Assembly (NCBI GenBank): GCA_973895155.1
Contig: OZ316893.1
Coordinates: 2,232,001-2,296,000 of the forward strand
Source of the DNA: Marsupella aquatica
Taxonomy: Eukaryota > Marchantiophyta
Direction of reading: 5' to 3'
DNA: 64,000 nucleotides
Of the stretch, positions 24,374-35,504 are shown in pieces. The stretch's first letter is position 1, and each line of letters opens with the position of its first letter. Below the pieces are notes generated by a model. The model was not told the DNA's origin and did no database searches. It saw only the letters and a list, made by a program, of their open reading frames with translations. A program made the position numbers and the translations under genes.

Positions 24374-24860
24374 GTGTTCTAAGTGCTTTTTGCGTGGCTA
24401 ACTAGATTATGACTATGCATAACTCTCTCAATTTCAAACTCACACCGAGCTAGTCTCCAGCACTTTACATTGTATTTGGGTAGAAAGTGTCATCCCTACA
24501 TCTTTTGTCATTTTGTTAAAAACCTTGTGAATGTATTTGTCTTAGCCCAGGAGAATATGAAAACCTGCAATTCCCCTCCTCTTTTGTCTAGGAGTATGAC
24601 TATATGAATCATAAGCTACTTTTCTGTCCAAAATGGGGTTTATCTTTTTCCCATGTTCTTAATTTTGACCATTTGCAAGGAGAATGAGTGCATCGGTTGG
24701 CTAACTAGATTATCAATAAGTGATAAAAACTTTATCAATGTCAAACCCACACCTAGCTTCAGTCTCCAACCTCCAGCACTTTACAACTGTAGACAGGTAG
24801 AAAGTGCAATCCCAACATTTTTTTGCAATTTTCTTAAAAACCTTAAGGACCACTTCAAGC
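24374..24860 (+). repeat. dispersed 280-bp repeat, right part (two partial copies)
   Basis: The repeat continues directly after the Harbinger right end (GTGGCTAACTAGATTATG). A second copy follows from about 24660. CTTGTGAATGTATTTGTCTTAG and CCAAAATGGGGTTTAT match the copies at 14.4-15.1 and 19.5-19.9 kb. Confidence 0.85.
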
Positions 24861-27765
24861 CTTCCACAACGTCCATCCATATGTCCATAGATGAGACAAC
24901 ATTCTTGCCCATCCCCAAGTCTATAATAGAAACCAATATGTTTGGCCTATTTCCCAACCTACAGCTGGAAACTTTGTTTGAAAATCATTGATTTCAGTCC
25001 ATATGACAAACAGACCCATTCCTTCAGCTTCCAAATGTTGATGTCATCATGTGACTCTTAATTTCAACCTCTACTCTGAATTTCACAATTAATCTCAACC
25101 ACTAATTAAGGAAGAAAATTCTCTAGATAACACATTGATAAAGACTAGGCCTTTAGTTCTATGTTACAATGCACTCCCCTAAAGTGTCTTAACACGCTCA
25201 ATCCACTTAGGCACCTATTGTAGAAGGACCACCTCAGTGCTCCTTCCTGGTCTCCTACTCTCAGATTAACTCACTATTATCTTGTGTGAAGCAAAGATAC
25301 CAGAGCTATGAGTTGACATTCTTGGGCTACACACACTTTGAGAAGGTAGCGTTGGTATCAATACAAAGCTTACTCTCAATAAGCTCCCCATTGGTACCCA
25401 AAACTCCTTGTGAACTCCAATTTGGGTTTGATATGAGCTCTACAATTTCACCCTAAAAGAGTATCTTTTAAGTTTACAGAATGATGAAAACAATAAAATT
25501 TTGAATTGAATGGGCTGATTGAACTAGTTTTCAGGCCAAAACTTGAGTTAAGATAAAGTCTCCCTAAAAATTGAGAAATTGATAAAGTCTCTGCAAGGTG
25601 CTTGGCGTCCACCCTCGGGCACCAACATGAGAGGGAACATGGGGCATTGCAGAAAATAGCCCTCATTACGGACCCCCATTAGGGGTCTCTTGCAAATTCT
25701 CTGCCATGAGGTTGCACCACATCACCACAATTAGCCACAAACAGGACTGACCCTACTTTTAACAATAGGACAATATCTTTGACAAACATTAACAAACGTG
25801 CACATTCCTGTTTGTGGCAAAAGCAACGTAATTTTTGGGGCGCCATGCCGTAAGTATTAAACGTAAAAAAAACCAAAATACAAAGGAAGAGATGTCATTT
25901 AGTAAAACAAAGTTACCATTTTGATGTTTATCAAAGATATATCAGTGTTTTATATCAAAATGCTTGTATTTTTTAATTGTTTGCAAGTTTGAAAAAATCA
26001 ATCGATAGAAATGTACATAGTTAAAACCCCTTTGGCTTCACATTGTAAAACTAAATAATAAATCTCCTTACTACTTGATAAAATCTGCCAATGTTTGATT
26101 CATTTGATCTCTTTAGTAATGTCTTGACAAAATCTCTCAATGTCACTCATTGGAAAGCTAGAGTAAAATTAAAAACTCATCATCTCCTTAGTACTTGAGA
26201 AAATCTATCAATGTTAGGTTAATTGGAAAGCTTGAGAAATTTAGATACTCATGATCTCTCTATTTCTTGATAAATAATCTCAATGTCACACATTAGAAAG
26301 CTAAAGAGATTGAAAACCTCCTGATCTCTTGAGTACCGTGACAAAATCTGACATGAAATTTGTCAATGTCAGACTCAATGTTAGAAAGCTAAAAGAATTC
26401 ATGAACTCATGATCAAAATGTCTTATACTCACACTCATTGGAAAGGCAAAGAAAATCAAAAACTCATATGGAACTTGACAAAATTTGTCAATTTGAGGCT
26501 CATTGGAAACCCTTTCTCAATTAAGAGATATCACAATCTCGTCACCGTCACAAACTTAGCCGCTACAAATTGATTTATTTGATTACGTCACCATTGCTTG
26601 TCCACAATGTTTGCTTCCCGACTTGAATTGTCCACATCTCTTAGATAGTCTTCAACTAAAGCTCACTTTGAACACAGGTTGATGCCAAATGCAGCCTCTA
26701 TGTCAAAGAAACAATTGTTGGTCTTCCTACTCACACCATAGCTTTCTTAAATAAAAATAACTACAAATCCTTTGTTTGAAGTGATGACTCGTTCGTTTTG
26801 TGTGTTCTTTCCACCGAATTGACAAGCGCTCTTTTGCCAACAGCTGAGTGTTGTGCTCTAGTATGTCTTGTGGCGGTAATGCTCAATGTAACTCACAAAC
26901 CATCAATCAAGAATGGTTGAAAAATGATTTCTCCAATGTGTAAGCAAAACCTATAAGAAAACTCAATTTCTCCACATTCAACCTTCCGTTTGATAAATCT
27001 CTATCTTTTGGGCATTTGTTTTTGTATGAGCACACATTAACACCATCGAGAGACTCAAAACCGTAGGTTACCACCTTGATGAAAATTGATTTCACTTAAT
27101 CACACACACATTCCTTGGATGAACATGGGGGTCCACGGATTAATTTAGCAGAAGTGAAGGAGACTTGATGTTTTATGACCTCCCTAGCACAAAAAACAAG
27201 TTTTGCCTCTAGCCTTACGCCCTGTGTACACTGCCATGAGACCAAATAGCTTTTCACCTTCATCTTTAGATAACACTGCAGGTCCCTCATGGCCCAATTT
27301 CTAGGAAATTATATTTTTGATATGTTTTGTTGGATCTTTATCTTAAACCACTTCTGTCCAGTTTCAAGCTTGGTGGATAAGTTGCCATAATTAAAGGACA
27401 ATATTCTTAGTAAAGAAAACAAGTTTGACCGTAGAGTTTGAAAGTCCTCCTCATCCAACCCGAAGGAGCATCCTCTAATGGATATTAAAACATGTTACCA
27501 TACTTGCATGCCTCACAAACCAAAGCATTTCTCTTGCTACCACAATTGTAATTTAGGTCTGCTTTCCTTAAGATAATAGAATTGTAAAAGTATTGGGATC
27601 TCATAGCTCACTCCTGTATCCTAGGCTAAGGTAGTCAAAAACATTATAATTGTACAAGGAAGTAGGTGGGTAAAAAGATTGAAAGTATAGGTTCAATTTG
27701 AGGGAGGGAGAGCAAAGATCACAAAATGGGGAGAGCATTGGGTCAAGTCTTGTGAGTAGAAAGTG
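24861..27765. other. AT-rich intergenic region without recognisable genes
   Basis: Only short, scattered frames are present. The one clear structure is the tandem array at 26060-26520, listed separately. No RNA gene or mobile-element terminus was recognised. Confidence 0.5.
26060..26520. repeat. degenerate tandem array, about 60-80 bp unit
   Basis: Variants of CTTGACAAAATCTCTCAATG, CTCATTGGAAAGCTA and AAAACTCATGATCTC recur in this order about six times. Copies are heavily mutated. Confidence 0.75.
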
Positions 27766-28358
27766 AATTTCGTTGGTGGCTTGGGACAAGTTGGTGAGAC
27801 CAAAGCTTGATGGGGGACTGGTCACTCTGATGCTCTTGTTTGCAGATGGTTCACCGGTGCTTTAGATCATCCTGAGACTAAATGGGTGGAGCTCTTTGCT
27901 GGAAAATCTCATACTGGCCAGATGGAGGAATTATAAAACGGTGCACAAGAATCATTACTTGATGACGGATGTATTGTTGCTTTGAACTCCTCGTACTTTT
28001 GGAAGACTCTTTTACAATGGTGTGTGAGAACCTTATCTTTTGTCCTGAGAGGGGTTTCATTCCGGGCCGTTGGGGTGTGGAGGATACCTTGCAATTTATG
28101 AGGGGCTTTTACAATCTGCTGAAACAGAGCATTCTAGAGATTACTCGAGCCTTTGGTCTACTGGGGTCAGGAAAAGTGGTGATTCCTGGTTGCACAGGAG
28201 GAATAATTGGACAATCACTGAAGAGAGAATTTGGTGGCTATAGGGTCTTAATATTGCTGACTTGACTCTGTGCTTATCTTTCAATTGTGCTATCCAGGAC
28301 CTGGTAATTAATTACTCGAGATGCATTGGATCTGAATCTTGTGCTAGGTTGTGGAGAT

Positions 28359-28702
28359 TGTTGAGCATAGACGACATTCGCAACGGCAAGCCCATGAACC
28401 ATCCAACGCACAATAGTCGACATAGAGAGATACGTGGTTCACCTCCACATGAGGCTACGTCCACGGGAACACACAAGAGCTTTACTGCACTCTAGGCCGA
28501 CCGGCCATACCAAGCATCCACAGCACAAGCTCTCCCTATCTCTCAACTAGCTCCGTAACAATGAGCCTAAGTTCCACCAGGGTCTGGCATCAGCCCTGGC
28601 TATATGCACAACAACACTACCGCTAACATTAGCTAAGTCCTAACCCGAGTTAGACTAACTGTGGTTAGCTCATGAGTCACAAGACTAGAGCAATATCTAA
28701 CA
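28359..28702 (-). repeat. Copia LTR (downstream, 3' LTR in element orientation)
   Basis: It runs TGTTGAGCATAGACG to ATCTAACA on the plus strand, 344 bp. It is identical in length to its partner and differs from it at three positions by eye. Confidence 0.97.
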
Positions 28703-28714
28703 AACTCCCCCTTG
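28703..28714 (-). other. Copia polypurine tract
   Basis: The minus strand reads CAAGGGGGAGTT immediately before the downstream LTR, as expected for the plus-strand primer. Confidence 0.85.
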
Positions 28715-29041
28715 ACTCTTGTCTTGGGGACTGTACTAAATGCTATCATATGGAATCCTCAGCGGGAAGTTCTAGACAATCACCAAACCAGGTCTCCCCC
28801 TAAAAACCACAAGGGTTAACTAAGGGTTAACTAGAACTAAGCCGTAGCCAAACAGGAATGAGTAATCCATATACAAATAGTCACACATTGCTAAATAACT
28901 CTACTTGCACTACAATTGCAAAACCTGCAAAGTAGCACGGTGTCTTGAGAAACTCTCCAAAGGAATCACTTTGGTAAAAGCATCAGCGGGATTGAGCTTT
29001 CCGTCAATTTTGACTAGCTCAAAAGTTTTATCAGACACTGC

Positions 29042-29762
29042 TTACCTGATAAAATGGTACCTGATATCAATGTGCTTCACCCTGCTATCCATCACCTGGT
29101 TAGCAGCCAAGTGAAGAGCACTCTGACTATCACAATTTAGAGTCATTTTTCCATGCTCTAAACCCATCTCCGCGATCAACTTGTCCAACCAAATTGCTTC
29201 CTTTGCTGCTTCTGCTGCTGCAACATACTCTGCTTCTGTAGTAGACTGAGATATGCACTTTTGCAAGGTAGATTTCCAACTGATACATCCTCCTCCAAGA
29301 GTGTATACAAACCCAGTTGTAGACCTCCTTGTATCCAGACAACCTCCATAGTCGGAATCTACATAGCCAACTAACGTTCTATCTGATCTGTTATCAAATA
29401 GTAATCCATAGTCCTGTGTACCCTTCAGATACCTGAGAATCCACTTCACAGCTTCCCAATGTACCTTCCCTGGATTTGACATGCTAACCTTGCCCATCGC
29501 TAGGGCTAAGTCAGGCCTAGTACAAGTCATCAAATACATCAGACTGCCTACTGCCTTCTCATAAGGAATCTTAGCCATCAAACCTTTCTCCACAGCATCC
29601 GTAGGAGAGAAAGCCGATGATAACTTGAAATGTAAAGCTAAAGGAATACTCACTGGCTTACAGTTTTCCATGTTGAATCGTGCAAGTACTTTCCTCGCAT
29701 ACTGGCCTTGACTCAAGCACAACTATCTAGTATCAGAGTTCCTAAAAATCTCCATCCCTAAG
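29042..29762 (-). pseudogene. Copia reverse transcriptase end and RNase H
   Basis: It resumes exactly where the N-terminal half stopped (GMEIFRNSDTR), then reaches a TAG near 29727. It continues with LCLSQGQYARKVL, AVGSLMYLMTCTRPDLA and the RNase H motif TEAEYVAAAEAAKEA. RNase H removes element RNA during reverse transcription. Apart from that stop the frame is intact to 29042. Confidence 0.95.
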
Positions 29763-31607
29763 TGTAGTTTGCCATAGAGAACCAAAAATCACATTTTAAA
29801 GTCTCTAAACTCGGTATTCGTTCCCTTTAAGAACAAGATGGGGTTGGTTTGATGTAATAAACTAAAAACAAAGCTTTAAGCTCTTGTGTCACACATAGTA
29901 ATCAATCTTGACTACTTTAATCAGGTACTTTGAAGATCGCTCCACAGCGGTGAGTAGTTTTTGATGATAACTCAACATCAGATAACCTTCAATTAAGCAA
30001 AAGATTGCAATTAACAAAACACAAGGAAAAATCTCTCAGAGTATGCTTAAGGGAGTCTGGAATAGACCAAGGTTACTCCTTAGACATAAGTAATAATGGA
30101 ATGACTTTAAGGAAATTCAAATCCACACGGCTTTTCAGATCTAAACTGCATACTAGAGTATCCTTTTAAAATGCTGGCAACATGTCTTGACCTTTCTTCC
30201 TAAGTGATACTTAGTCAAGATCTAAAAGGATAAATACTTCAGCATTTAGATGGTACTAAGCAACATGAAGGTGAAAACATCATTTCCAATGTAACTTAAA
30301 CTCAATGAGTTAACTCTAAGAACTTGTGAGATTACAATGTGTCACCAAAGCGGAATCTGACATTATAATTCACGAGATTCATAACTGAGGTTTTACTTCA
30401 AGTATTTGGGTTCCAAAATACAAGAAGGAGGTAAGTCTCTCCAATTATTAAGTCTGATTTAGAACTCGTAGGTTCAGAATCAATAGACTTAACAAAAGGG
30501 AGGCAAAAATGCAGAACTTAACCATCTCTCTACACTAGGGGAAGAGGTATAAATAGTGATGAACTACAGAATAAGAGGTCACAGGGTCGAAGAGACATGC
30601 CTCTTCATAACCCTCAAAAAGTCAAAACGACGATTCAATAAGTGGAAAGCCGGAAAAAATGGCTAAGTATGAACTCTTAAACTCTTAAAAACTTAAACTC
30701 TTAAAAACGTAAAAACTTAAACTCTTAAACTCTTAATTTCGGTATACTAAAAATTGAGTAGATTCAACTATTTTTAACTTTCTACTCCTGGTTCGGAAAA
30801 CTCTGAAATTTTTCCAGCAGGGTTTCCTAGGTACAGACTACACACTAAAGAAGTATGACAGCTTCTAAAGCTCTAGAACACATTTCTAAAAATCAGATAA
30901 GATGCACTACTCTAAAAACTAACTAAGAACACTTAGAGACTTCTTCAAGCTTGCTGTCGGATGTCCTCTGGTTCTAGTATCTCCACAAGGGTAACAATTC
31001 GGTTCTGGGTAACCTCTATCAGCTTAGCTTGGCGTGGGGATCCTCTGGAGTATGGTAGGCACCTCAGTTGTCTCTCAGGATACATCAAAGGCATTCTCTT
31101 CATCAAATAACAGGAATCTATACGAAGAGCTTCTCTGTATATCCCTAGTACATCATAGTTGTTGCAGGTGGCAGCATATACTTGGGGATAGTGATGCAGA
31201 AACTCATCACTATTCATCATCCTGGAATAGAAGGGTCGAAGTCTCCATTTGACATCTCTGAAATACCGGTTGAAGCTAGGCAGAGTTTGAGAGGTAAGGT
31301 GGAAGAGAAGTCAGTAATGAGCGCCTATGTCTTGCATTCCTTCCCTTTCAAGGTGAGCTCTTCATCCGTTGTGGAGTCCCGTTGAACTAGTTGTAAGATG
31401 TCACGATCACAGAGTCGCCAAATCTTAAGGTGTAACTCGTAAAGAAGTGAACTAGTAAACTCGTAAACTGAGTTTACTCGTAACTTAGGAACTTAGTAAC
31501 TTTGAATGCTGTTTTAGTTACAGTTAGCAATAATTGCAGTCTAAACACCGTAAAAAATTTAAAAATTTTCAGTTTCTTCATGCTTTTGGAATTACCCACT
31601 ACTTACA
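29763..31607 (+). mobile_element. nested LTR-like insertion (1845 bp), probably a long solo LTR
   Basis: It begins TGTAGTTTGCC, ends CTACTTACA and is flanked by CTAAG at 29758-29762 and 31608-31612. Removing it rejoins the Copia polymerase frame precisely. It has no visible internal repeat pair, a TATAAATA box at about 30549, and low-complexity ACTCTTAAA repeats near 30680-30745. These features fit one long LTR left by recombination. A compact non-autonomous element is the alternative. Confidence 0.88.
30945..31310 (-). other. unidentified ORF inside the nested LTR-like element
   Basis: An open frame of about 120 codons runs antisense to the presumed LTR promoter. It can start at ATG 31220 (MMNSDEFLHHYPQVY) and is open further upstream (LPSFNRYFRDVKW). 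The composition looks protein-like, but I recognise no family. It may be a captured or chance frame. Confidence 0.3.
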
Positions 31608-32085
31608 CTAAGATTCTCTTGGCCTTACCAAGATCCTTCATCCTGAATTTAGCACTCAATTTCGCCTTGAGATTGTCAACCTCAGATTGATCTTTAGCCA
31701 CAATCAGCATGTCATCCACATAGATCACCAGAATGATGAAACCAAATACATCATTCTTGATTGATTTCGTATACACACAAGGATCATACACCATCCTTGT
31801 AAAACCTTGAGCAAGCATGAAATCATCAAACCGTTTGTTCCACTGTCTGGGAGACTGCTTCAATCCATACAAGGACTTGAGCAATCTGCAAACTAAGTTC
31901 TCTTGGCCTTTCTTCATAAAGCCTAGCGGCTGTCTCATGAAGATCATCTCTTCCAAGTTGCCATAGAGAAAAGCAGTAACAACATCCATCTGATCCATCA
32001 TCAGATTAAAAAACACAACAAGCTGACACAAGATCCGAATTGTGGAATACTTAGCCACCGGTAAAAAGACCTCATTGTAGTCCAC
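31608..32085 (-). pseudogene. Copia reverse transcriptase, N-terminal half
   Basis: The frame starts at KGVDYNEVFLPVAKYSTIRI and includes the polymerase signature YVDDMLIVAKD, both standard for Copia reverse transcriptase. Its 5' end is fused to gag through a GAGAAAGGAGAAAGGAG stretch. Its 3' end stops at the CTAAG target of the nested element. Confidence 0.95.
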
Positions 32086-32677
32086 TCCTTTCTCCTTTCT
32101 CCTGCATCTTGCTCCCTTCCTTGAGTCCGAGGCTCATCAAGAGAGACTTCTTGTACAGCCGGTCTGACGCATCTTCCCGGTAGTACTTATCTCTTAGAGC
32201 CTTGAACAATGACGCGCAATCCGCATAATCATCCAGCTGCTTGATGATGTGCGGCTTGAGATATAGCATCACTGCATTGACAACAATCACCTGCTCCTAT
32301 CTCCATTGCCTCACTGAAATCTCCTCCTCTCCATCATACTGCTCTCGCGATGAAAGCAGATGAGCTAAGCCCATGGCCCGTAGAACACCCTTCACTTGCT
32401 TCTCCCAGAGCAAGTAATCAGTATGACCATCGTACTTCTCCACCTCAAACTTCACTCCTCCAAATCTAGCCATCTCCCTCTTCTTCCCTACTACCGACAA
32501 CTCTGGTAGTAACACAGCTTTCTCCACTGCACGCCGCACCGGTGATCGTACTGGTGTTATAAGTTCCTCCTCAAACGGTAGCAGCTCCTCCTCAGACTCT
32601 CCATCTGACCGTCGCGATCCTGAAGCTCCACCGACGCCAATTCTTCTAGTATCCTCCGAGTCACTCATATGAAACAA
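32072..32677 (-). pseudogene. Copia gag fragment
   Basis: The frame starts near MSDSEDTRRIGVGG, has an acidic linker, then FEVEKYDGHTDYLLWEKQV, the typical N-terminal gag core that packages element RNA. A TAG at 32297 interrupts it. The same frame then resumes (VIVVNAVMLYLKPHIIKQL to LYKKSLLMSLGL). It ends at the deletion joint, so the zinc knuckle and everything up to the polymerase are lost. Confidence 0.88.
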
Positions 32678-34160
32678 TCACGAAAAAATGTCTTTTTTTG
32701 AAACTTCTCATAAAACTCAAAACTCAACACCGCCGCGTAGCCCACGAAGCTAGGAGTCCAATACTGAAATCCGAAATCAAAATCGAAATTCGACGAAAAA
32801 GTTATTCAAATTACGGTCGGGGTGGGTAAAACCTTGGGAAACTCCCCCGTTTTGACCACCTCGGAGAATAACCGAAATACCAAGTACAACCTGTCGTCGG
32901 AATCGCGATGTGATGGGTGCGCCACGTTGCTAACTCCAGTGGCAACGTCCTCACCAAAAAAGAACCAAAAAAGTTACCGTGCGGCGGACGAAATCTTTGT
33001 GTGACGGCCGAAAACCAGCTCTCGGTTTTTTTAAGAATATTCCCGCACAGTCCAACAGGGCTCACAGGGGGCCGTTCCCCTTGTCGGAGCGGTTAAAACG
33101 GAGGGTCACAGGGCCCGGGATGAGGCACAACCAATGAGGAGGAGGAGAGAAAAAATTCAGAAAAACACACTCTAAAGGGGTCTTAAAGCCCCTGGCAAAG
33201 GCGCGCGTATTCGCGGCCAGAATCGCGTATAAACAGCAAAAAACGTGAAAAAACGGGTTTAAAGGGGTCAAAATGTGCGTATTTTCGTGTTTTTGGGCCA
33301 TATTTGGGCGTTTTTGGCCGTATTTGGGCCCAAAAAAGCACGTTTTTGCGCTTAAAGGGGTGTGGGAGGCCGGTGTGCGCGCCGGGGCATATGGCAAACC
33401 TGGTTTGTCGGGTATTGGGGCCGTATTGGGGCAAAAAATACCCTAAACTAACCTTAAAAATGTGCCCAAAATGACACAAAGGCCGTGTTACAAACCTCAG
33501 CCGCCTCCGCTTTGGTTTCCAATGAGAAAAGTGATGACCGCCGACATGAAAATGTTTCCGAATTGCACCGGCACGTCTGAAGCTCCACCAGAGAAAGAAC
33601 TTCAGTTGCGTCGCCTTCACTCCGCGTCAAGTGCCAATCCCGGACTCAAAATGACCGTCTCGCCACAATCTCTCCGTTGAGCCTCAGTACTTCGCGTTTC
33701 TTCCTCTGAGTCAAGCGTCACGACGAGTAATCCGGTTCAGGGAAAAACAAGCACCATAGCTTGTCAAAAAACCAGAACGCCTCCTTCACTCGTCACGACG
33801 CACTCGTTTTGCAAACGTCAGCAAACTAGATACCAAAACGACCAGCACGCTCCAACCTTCAACTTGAACTATCACATGCGACGCCCCGCACACCGCACAG
33901 CTCACACCGTTGAAGAAACGATCTCTGGTTTCTCCCCCGAAATACCGTCGAACACGAATAAACCCTGAACGACGCAAACTTCAATTCCTCCGCACCACGG
34001 ATACTGATCAGCGAGCTCTAACCACCGTTAGAATGCCCTCTCACTAACCTATCCGCTCAGCCACACACAATCAAGTTTCATGCGACGAAACTCTGAATGT
34101 ACCATCGACAATGAACGCTGGAAAAACCTGTCACGAAAAAACCTCGTCACCTCCTAGGCA
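32678..34160 (-). other. long untranslated leader of the Copia element
   Basis: About 1.5 kb between the primer site and the gag start has no coding match. Within it, 33180-33460 contains repeated TATTTGGGC, TTTTTGGCC and TTAAAGGGG phrases, which create spurious long frames rich in YGPK-like peptides. Confidence 0.6.
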
Positions 34161-34175
34161 TGCTCTGATACCACT
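34161..34175 (-). other. Copia primer-binding site
   Basis: On the minus strand, just inside the LTR, the sequence is AGTGGTATCAGAGCA. It matches the 3' end of plant initiator-methionine tRNA and fixes the element's orientation. Confidence 0.93.
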
Positions 34176-34519
34176 TGTTGAGCATAGACAACATTCGCAA
34201 CGGCAAGCCCATGAACCATCCAACGCACAATAGTCGACACAGAGAGATACGTGGTTCACCTCCACATGAGGCTACGTCCACGGGAACACACAAGAGCTTT
34301 ACTGCACTCTAGGCCGACCGGCCATACCAAGCATCCACAGCACAAGCTCTCCCTATCTCTCAACTAGCTCCGTAACAATGAGCCTAAGTTCCACCAGGGT
34401 CTGGCATCAGCCCTGGCTATATGCACAACAGCACTACCGCTAACATTAGCTAAGTCCTAACCCGAGTTAGACTAACTGTGGTTAGCTCATGAGTCACAAG
34501 ACTAGAGCAATATCTAACA
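34176..34519 (-). repeat. Copia LTR (upstream, 5' LTR in element orientation)
   Basis: 344 bp, TGTTGAGCATAGACA to ATCTAACA on the plus strand. In element orientation it begins TGTTAGATATTGC and ends CTCAACA. It should contain the element's promoter. Confidence 0.97.
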
Positions 34520-34706
34520 GAGATGGCTTCATAAGGAGACAAGCTAGGATAAAGCAATTTGGGCTACCAAATCATAGGCTATACAAGATGCTTTGACCAA
34601 AGGCGTTTGATTTTGAGAGACTTAACCAAATCTGGGGGAAGAGTTACTAACAAAGTAGGTGAGTGGGACATGGTCTGGAAAACTGTTTGGACTTCAGACC
34701 TCTCAA

Positions 34707-35504
34707 CTACCGTCTTCGGGGGAACAATATGGAATTTTTAGGGTCCTAAACAAAAATAGTTGCTTTTCTTCAAATACAGCATCGTATTAACACAATGCCC
34801 GGGCGTTGTGTTCAAAGTTGATGCTGTGTTTGAATAGTTGACATTGTGTTAAAAATTGCACCCTCTATTTGAGAGAGATCCTGTTTTGTGTCTCCCACTA
34901 CATTCTAAGCTGGAGCAAAACTGAACAAAAAAAATTGTCCACAATTTTTGCAGCATCTGTAGCAATAGTTGCAACAATTTTTGGAGCAAAATTTCAGACA
35001 CACGTACTCGACTGAAATGGCACTCAACAACTTTATTTCCTTGTGAAACTTCTTACATGAAAGTGAACACGCACAAAGTTAGAAATCAGATTCATTTGAC
35101 AATGAATCTCTAAACTCCTATGCTGACTTATCTCCTACAAATCAGTTCATCGAATTTGTGACAGGCTCTCCTTTCGGCAATAGGACAAATCCTCTTGGCT
35201 CTCTTCCCTTGTGTAATTTCAGTGTTTGAATTACCTACATATTCCCAAACACTTTCTTTAAGACATCAGCTATGTATATGACTTTTATTGGCGCCTACAT
35301 CATAAATTAATCTCCAAACCTTATACACAACGCCTAAACTCAAACACAAACGCCATTTTTTGAACACAACGCCGCAAGTGAAAAATCCAAAACCATGTGA
35401 CAAAATTTGAACACAACGCCTAGGGCGCTATATTCAAATAGAGCACCCCCTGTCCTACTATTCAAATATAGCGCCTGGGTGTTGTGTTCGGAGGAAGACG
35501 GTAG
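34707..35504. mobile_element. foldback/MITE-like element, 798 bp
   Basis: Its ends, CTACCGTCTTC and GAAGACGGTAG, are inverted repeats whose similarity continues weakly to about 20 bp. Inside are a near-perfect 24-bp palindrome at 34789-34812 (AACACAATGCCC/GGGCGTTGTGTT). At 35324-35334, 35363-35373 and 35410-35420 are copies of AACACAACGCC or close. An inverted pair lies at 35424-35441 and 35458-35475 (GGCGCTATATT and its complement). It codes for nothing and interrupts a LINE. No clear target duplication was seen. Confidence 0.6.

Larger units (their letters stand above)
28359..34519 (-). mobile_element. Ty1/Copia LTR retrotransposon, young but internally deleted
   Basis: Two 344-bp LTRs (28359-28702 and 34176-34519) bound it, with GAGAT duplicated at 28354-28358 and 34520-34524. 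I count three differences between the LTRs, so the insertion is recent. Coding runs on the minus strand. A methionine-tRNA primer site lies next to the upstream LTR and a purine tract next to the downstream one. The order is about 1.5 kb leader, gag fragment, then directly reverse transcriptase and RNase H. The gag C-terminus, protease, integrase and start of the polymerase are missing, so it could move only with help from another copy. A 1845-bp element lies inside the polymerase gene. Confidence 0.97.

Noticed and set aside
26060-26520. CRISPR-like array
   Set aside because: The units are degenerate, lack constant repeats with unique spacers, and the DNA is plant nuclear.
33062-33620. Minus-strand ORFs of 111 and 145 codons with YGPK-like repeats
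   Set aside because: They lie in the untranslated leader of the Copia element and reflect its short tandem repeats.
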